Source: Polytrichum commune (taxonomy: Eukaryota; Streptophyta; Polytrichopsida; Polytrichales; Polytrichaceae). Taken from it: a stretch of DNA of 64,000 nt. The notes below the pieces were generated by a model. That model saw nothing but the letters and a program-made list of their open reading frames with translations. It had not been told where the DNA came from and did no database searches. The stretch lies in assembly GCA_950295325.1 (NCBI GenBank), contig OX485806.1:47177169-47241168 (forward strand). The letters are read 5' to 3'. The translations under genes and the position numbers were made by a program. This document shows positions 59,030-64,000 of the stretch, piece by piece (the first letter of the stretch is position 1; each line of letters opens with the position of its first letter).

Positions 59030-61707
59030 TATGGCACTTTTGTGCCACCCCTCTCCGATATGCCACAGAAACCCTTCAGTGAGGATGGTCTGCACTTGTA
59101 GGTGCTTAATCCGAACCCGGATGGTAAATGTAGAAGGTGAATGCTTACATTTTGGAAGGGGGTTGAATTTGCATTGTAGCACCTCCGGTGGTTGGACCTT
59201 AGTTTTGACTATTGTAGATCTAAAACCTACTAATCATTTTCATACCTAGTTCTAAACTAGACTTACGACTTAGTTTAAGTGTAAAAATACCAGCCTTGGA
59301 ACCAAGGCAATCCTAACTTATGAATTGAAATGGCTCTAATACACACCAACCTAGCTCAATGGATGGAATAGCGACGGCTTGATTGACCGTTCAATCCTAT
59401 CCTACTTATTTATTTAGTTGTGATTAGATTTCCTAAGTCGGGGAACTTGGCTAAAGTCCTACATTTTACACAATTGTTTTCTTATTTAATTCCTTTTGTT
59501 CACACATCGTTCCTGACCTGGTTGGTGTACCCTTTAGCTCAAAATTTTCTAAGGCCTTGTGCATGTTCCTTGAAGGTCGTGTGACAGTTCAAACCCTTCA
59601 GACTTCAACGGTCCAAAGGGTAGTGTTACCCTATCAAGTTAAGTTTCAGATTCAAATTTTCTTGCCAACAAAGGTTCACGATATGTTTGATGGTTTTTAT
59701 CGTTAAATATATTACACTAGATGGACCACAAAATGAAATATAATGGGACCAAGGTGATAGGCGACCTAAATGTTCAACCTATTATACAATATTAAGAAAT
59801 TGAGGACATAACTCCCAATCCATGGCCAAAAACATAATAATATACTAGTAAATCATTGACCTCATTTTTCCACCAATAACATGCAAATGGTCATGCCCGG
59901 TAATTAATCCAACTTTACCACACACGAAACTTTTTTAATAATTAAAATTACTACCACGAAACTTACGAAACGGTCCCAAAAACAACAAAGTTGGGTACCC
60001 CCTTGGCGGTCAAGTGGTTGAACCCTTTGACCTTATAAGATAGGTAAGTGGGTTTATGAATGTACACATTGGCCGTGCTTCCTCCAATCCTAAATTGAAG
60101 GCTAAGATTAGTTGGCTTAACTGAGTATTTATTGTTTAATTTGGGCATGATGTAGGCCAAGCCGCTACCTTTTTGTCCTACTTTTGATCCTCAAAATGCA
60201 CTCTGAACAAATTCCTCATTTCTTCAATAGACGGTCCCAGTTCATGTTTCACTTCTCGAGAATGGATCTTATCTCCTCCTTTGTATCTAACTTAATTGCG
60301 GAACTTAGGTTATTCAATAGAAGAAAAAAAATCATTTCTAAATACTATCATTTTGGCTTCACCATAATAAATCCACTAGTACATGATTATAGCTTTTTTA
60401 AGACCTAAAATCCACTATAGTTGGATAAAAATTATAAAATTTATGAGGCTTGGAAATATAATAATCATTCAACCAATCATTCCACCTCCACCAATCTAAC
60501 CTCCAACTTCAAGGATCCGTAACTAATTCATTATTACTTGGATTGGAAATTGCCATATGCCTTTGGAAAACTAACAAAGAGATCTACTATAATAAAATAT
60601 GTGCTTAAAAATAAACCAAGATGAATCCAACAACGTCATTCTAACGCAAACAATCAACTAGAAACCTAGACAACATTCAACTTAAGAAAAATAAACCTCT
60701 TTAACTTATGTCTTAGTCAAATCAATCATGAAATATAAATATAGAAAGAACATAAAATTATAATAAGAAAAAAATTATCAACTAGGTTTGTACATCCACC
60801 TCAATACGACAACATTGATTTTACACACCTAAGCAACAATAATGCCCAAACTATGTATTTAATATTTATAAGTTCATATTTTATTCATTATTTGATCAAA
60901 TCGTACAGTGTCAAAGGCCCTAGAAATTCAAATAAAAGCTCTACTTGGGAAAAATATAATATTAAAGATTAAAATTTTCCTCATTCCAGCAAGTTTCATT
61001 TTACAATTGCTATCTAAATGAACACCCTAATTTGTACTTCAACTTTGGAAATTCACAATTCATAACTCCCTTATCCAAATAACATATTGAAAATGAATAT
61101 GAATAGCTACAAAAGAATTCAATAAGAAAAAATAATAAATGTTTGATTCATTGTAATAAATTGAGCATTTATGTTATCAGTTGCTAAGGTCTAGAATATC
61201 CCAATTCTAAATACATGAATCAAAATATATCTTTAAAGGGAAGGGATAGAGAAATTTTATATATAAACAAACATTCAATAGAACCAAAAGAAGGTAGGAA
61301 AATGGTTTTCTCAAGCCTTAGTACAAAGAAAATGCAAGGACAAAAAACCTTCTACCTAATCACACGGAGGTAGGGCTTTGTCCAAGTATTGGGGGGGGGG
61401 GGGGAATTGCAATGTGGGGGGAAGGAAATTTTAAACCCTTTCACAAAATGATTGAACCCCTTTGCCACAAGTTTTATTTTTTTGAATATCCTCCAAATTT
61501 GGGCTCGAGGGTTTTTTGAGTTGAGGTTGCTTCACTTTCACCAAGGTGTTTTGACGGGAATCCTTCAATTTTTTGCTAATTTTTTGCCACCTCGTTCATT
61601 TTTTCAGGCCAAATGCTAAATGAACTAATTTTTTCCCACTTCCCTATCAATTCTATCTTTTAGTTCTAGAATCCTAACTATAACTGACTTAGCGGAGTGG
61701 TGGACCA
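59030..61707. mobile_element. Second LTR5 copy, diverged
   Basis: Homologous along its length to 44401-47224, in the same orientation, from TATGGCACTTTTGTGCCACC to GCGGAGTGGTGGACCA. It has many substitutions and gaps, and an extra segment near 59510-59650. The flanks (CATAT left, CTATG right) do not match, so it is older or rearranged. A poly-G run lies at about 61390-61403. It carries no coding motif. Confidence 0.65.
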
Positions 61708-63245
61708 CTATGGGGATTTTCACATACCATATCATTCTATCATATCCCCACATGGCACCTCCCTCAACATAAACGATGTTCCCTTTCCACCATCCATTGT
61801 CCCAAGGTTGCACGATGATGAGGGGCAATATTGGTGAAATGTTTTTGAGGAGTTTTGGTGTTGATTGTGCGCCAAAGCCGCTATAAAAAAGGTTGGGTTG
61901 TTGGGTAAGGATGTAGGTTTGCTAATTGAAAGTTTAGGATTTTTGGTTGATTGCTTAAGCTAGTGGTTGAGTATTTTTTTGGTAAGTTGCTGAATGAAAG
62001 AGGCGGCTTATAGTAAATGGTGCATTTGTGGTGCGAATATTTTCCAAGACATGTCGCTTATTTTTCATTTCCTTATTAATTTGTTGGTAATTGCTTGATT
62101 TTTGTATTTACTTGATTTTTTAATTTTCCTCTATTTAATCGTTTGTGCTTTGCTTGCTTTGATAAAAAATTCAAATTATTTGCATGCTGGTAAATTTTCT
62201 TCCACTTGCAAGCTTGTTATTTGCCTATTTTTCCATTTGTTTGTTTTATGCTTGAATGTTTGTTTTTTTCCCATTTTTTTGTTTCATTTTTTTCCAATTG
62301 TTCTTTTTCTCTCTCTCGATTGTTTTTTTGTCGGTTGTTCTTTTCTCCACTTGCAGGCTCGTTGACTATTTTTTCCCCACGTGTTTGTTTGTTTGTTGCT
62401 TGCATGTTATTCATTCTATAATTTTTTTTCACTTGTATCAAATATATTGTTCAACCAATTGAAATGAATCTATACATACTTACAATCATTATTACAATTA
62501 TGCTTTCAACTATAGCTTAACACATGAATTGGAAAACAAAAATATTGAAATGCAATCACTATAGTTGTATGCACTAAATTTAGTTGCATGTATTGAGATC
62601 AATGCATTGGATTTGGTTTAATTGAGTACAATCCATTTAGTTGATTTGCAATGATTTTTAATGCATTGAGATTTGTTTTTTCTTGAATAACTTGCTTAAT
62701 AGATGTAGGGATTGAAGCTCATATGCTAACTGATATGGTATTTGTGATTACATTCAAACCATTGCACATGTTGCAAAAATTCTAAGGCCATATATAAAAA
62801 TAAATGTATGTATAACACAAAATACACAAATAACTAGAAATATGAAATATGTTTGATTAATAATCAACATTACAAACATGCATCCATAATCATGTTGGCC
62901 TAACAAGGTCCCAAAAGACACATGTCCCTATTGCATTTTAAAAGATACATTACAAATCATAAAAAATGGTGCCCTTAACAATGACTCTTATTTTACATAT
63001 TCCTAATTTACATCAACACAGTTATTTCACATATTATTGAAGATTAATGCTCATAACTTATGAACACATATTTGCATCATCTTGGCCATTTGAATGCCTT
63101 AGATGTTGGACACACGTCCATATGTTAATCTAGAATAATGTTTGGATCATAAGGCCTTAAAAAATAACGCATGTATTAGATTATGTCTTTTGATACCTTG
63201 TTGAAAATTTTATCATATGGACATAAGAAAAATGAGACATTAGTG
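61708..63245. other. AT-rich intergenic, no gene recognised
   Basis: T-rich on the plus strand at 61950-62440, with repeated TTTCCACTTGCA(A/G)GCT phrases near 62197 and 62346. The open frames there (62102-62462) are phenylalanine/cysteine-rich translations of the T-rich tract. Nothing supported as a gene. Confidence 0.4.
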
Positions 63246-64000
63246 GGAATAGTCCAGTCAGGTAGTCAAGGAGCTAAGCTAAACGCAAGATTGGGGCATC
63301 TAGGTCCTGGTTTTTATCATTGGAGCGACAATGGTGAGTATGCTCAGTGGTTGAAAGATTATCCGGAGTCGGTGTGTGATGTGATGGTGACCTCTCACCA
63401 TGAATACTTGAAGGATGATATGGATAGCTCAAAGACAAAAGAGTATGAGTTGTTGGAGCCATGTGAGGTGCTCACGGAGGAAGAATGGTTACAAGGAGGA
63501 TTGACTCCATGGGTAGATGGGATAGAGGAATGTAGTGTGAGTTTAATGCACGTAGATGAGACTCAAGAATAGGAGGCACTGCTAGAGGCTGCCAAGTTGG
63601 AAGAACCCTTGCACTTCAAGACCACATCAAGAGGTATTCTAGTGGATCAAGATGTCAAAGATTATCCTAAGGTTCCCCCAGATTGGTATAGGAACACAAC
63701 GGAACAAACCCATGTGTCTGAGGCGGATTGGAAGTATGTGGAAGTGAAAACTAGGAATGGGAAGGTTAGGCAGATGAAAATGGGGTCTAAGTTGGAGGAA
63801 AATGAAATCAAGGAATATAGTAAATTAGTGGATGACTTTAGTGACATATTTGCATGGTCATATGACGAGCTTAGGGGCATATCTCGAAAGATGATGGAGC
63901 ACCGCATTCCTTTGATTCCAGGTGCTAGATCAATTAGACAGAAGGAGAGAATGATGAACCCACAGTTGCAGTTGCTAGTAAGGGCAAAGTTGGAGAGGTT
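63246..64000 (+). pseudogene. Gypsy pol fragment (same family as 4715-12704), continues past the window
   Basis: It aligns with 6248-7000 of the first element. Shared phrases are AQWLKDYPES, DVMVTSHH, GGLTPWVDG, KDYPKVPPDWY, GKVRQMKMGS, SDIFAWSYDEL and the start of the RT domain (MNPQLQLLVRAKLE) at the edge. This is the protease-RT linker and RT entrance. The left edge near 63246 is abrupt, with no LTR or gag before it, so the copy is 5'-truncated. It is broken. Confidence 0.8.

Noticed and set aside
44401-61707. The two LTR5 copies as the ends of one giant element
   Set aside because: The left copy has its own matching 5-bp duplication on both sides, the right flank does not match it, and the interval holds a LINE, a MITE and an unrelated solo LTR rather than gag-pol.

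Overview
The window looks like a piece of a large, transposon-rich land-plant nuclear genome. The evidence is a split gene for a plant-type PP7 protein phosphatase, Ty3/Gypsy and Ty1/Copia LTR elements, a MULE-like transposase family, LINEs, hAT-like elements with 8-bp target duplications, and CCCTAAA (plant telomere-type) units. I cannot fix the species. A seed-free plant or another large-genome plant is a guess. I see no prokaryotic genes, no CRISPR array and no rRNA.

Layout. 1-17.8 kb is a dense nest of LTR elements. A chromodomain-type Gypsy 3' end (1-2971) carries a younger solo LTR (808-2835). A MULE-like transposase remnant (2972-4714) is followed by a 5'-truncated Gypsy element with gag, protease, RT-RNase H, integrase and a 3' LTR (4715-12704). 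That element holds a solo LTR of its own family in reverse (8357-9755). Then come two LTRs of the chromodomain family in opposite orientations (12705-13615 minus; 13886-17705 plus). The plus copy is split by another solo LTR (14359-17271), which is itself split by a younger solo LTR of the first family (15622-16595). 17.9-21.5 kb is one more solo LTR holding a hAT-like element (19274-20587). 22.2-27.2 kb has a palindrome-rich repeat, a Gypsy integrase fragment with an LTR, and a minus-strand Copia remnant. 27.2-36.9 kb is gene-poor, with minisatellites and degenerate repeats.

36.9-44.4 kb holds the only convincing host gene: PP7 on the minus strand (coding 43407-38086, seven exons, 449 codons, all PPP metal and catalytic motifs present, last intron GC-AG). 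A degraded LINE reverse transcriptase lies just downstream. 44.4-61.7 kb holds two large related LTR copies (44401-47224 and 59030-61707), a hAT-type MITE (47483-47980), a degraded plus-strand LINE with a strikingly G-poor sense strand (about 47990-52310), and a solo LTR (54862-57530) with a tRNA-like SINE inside. The right edge (63246-64000) enters another Gypsy copy of the family at 4.7-12.7 kb.

The strongest result is a nesting order read from target-site duplications. Seven LTR copies stand alone between matching or near-matching 5-bp duplications, and two hAT-like elements stand between perfect 8-bp duplications. I found no convincing new multi-gene system. The most distinctive items are the hAT-like element with an oligo-G terminal repeat, the repeated pairing of one LTR family with the MULE-like gene, and the G-poor LINE. 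All coordinates were read by eye, and boundaries without a target duplication are approximate.
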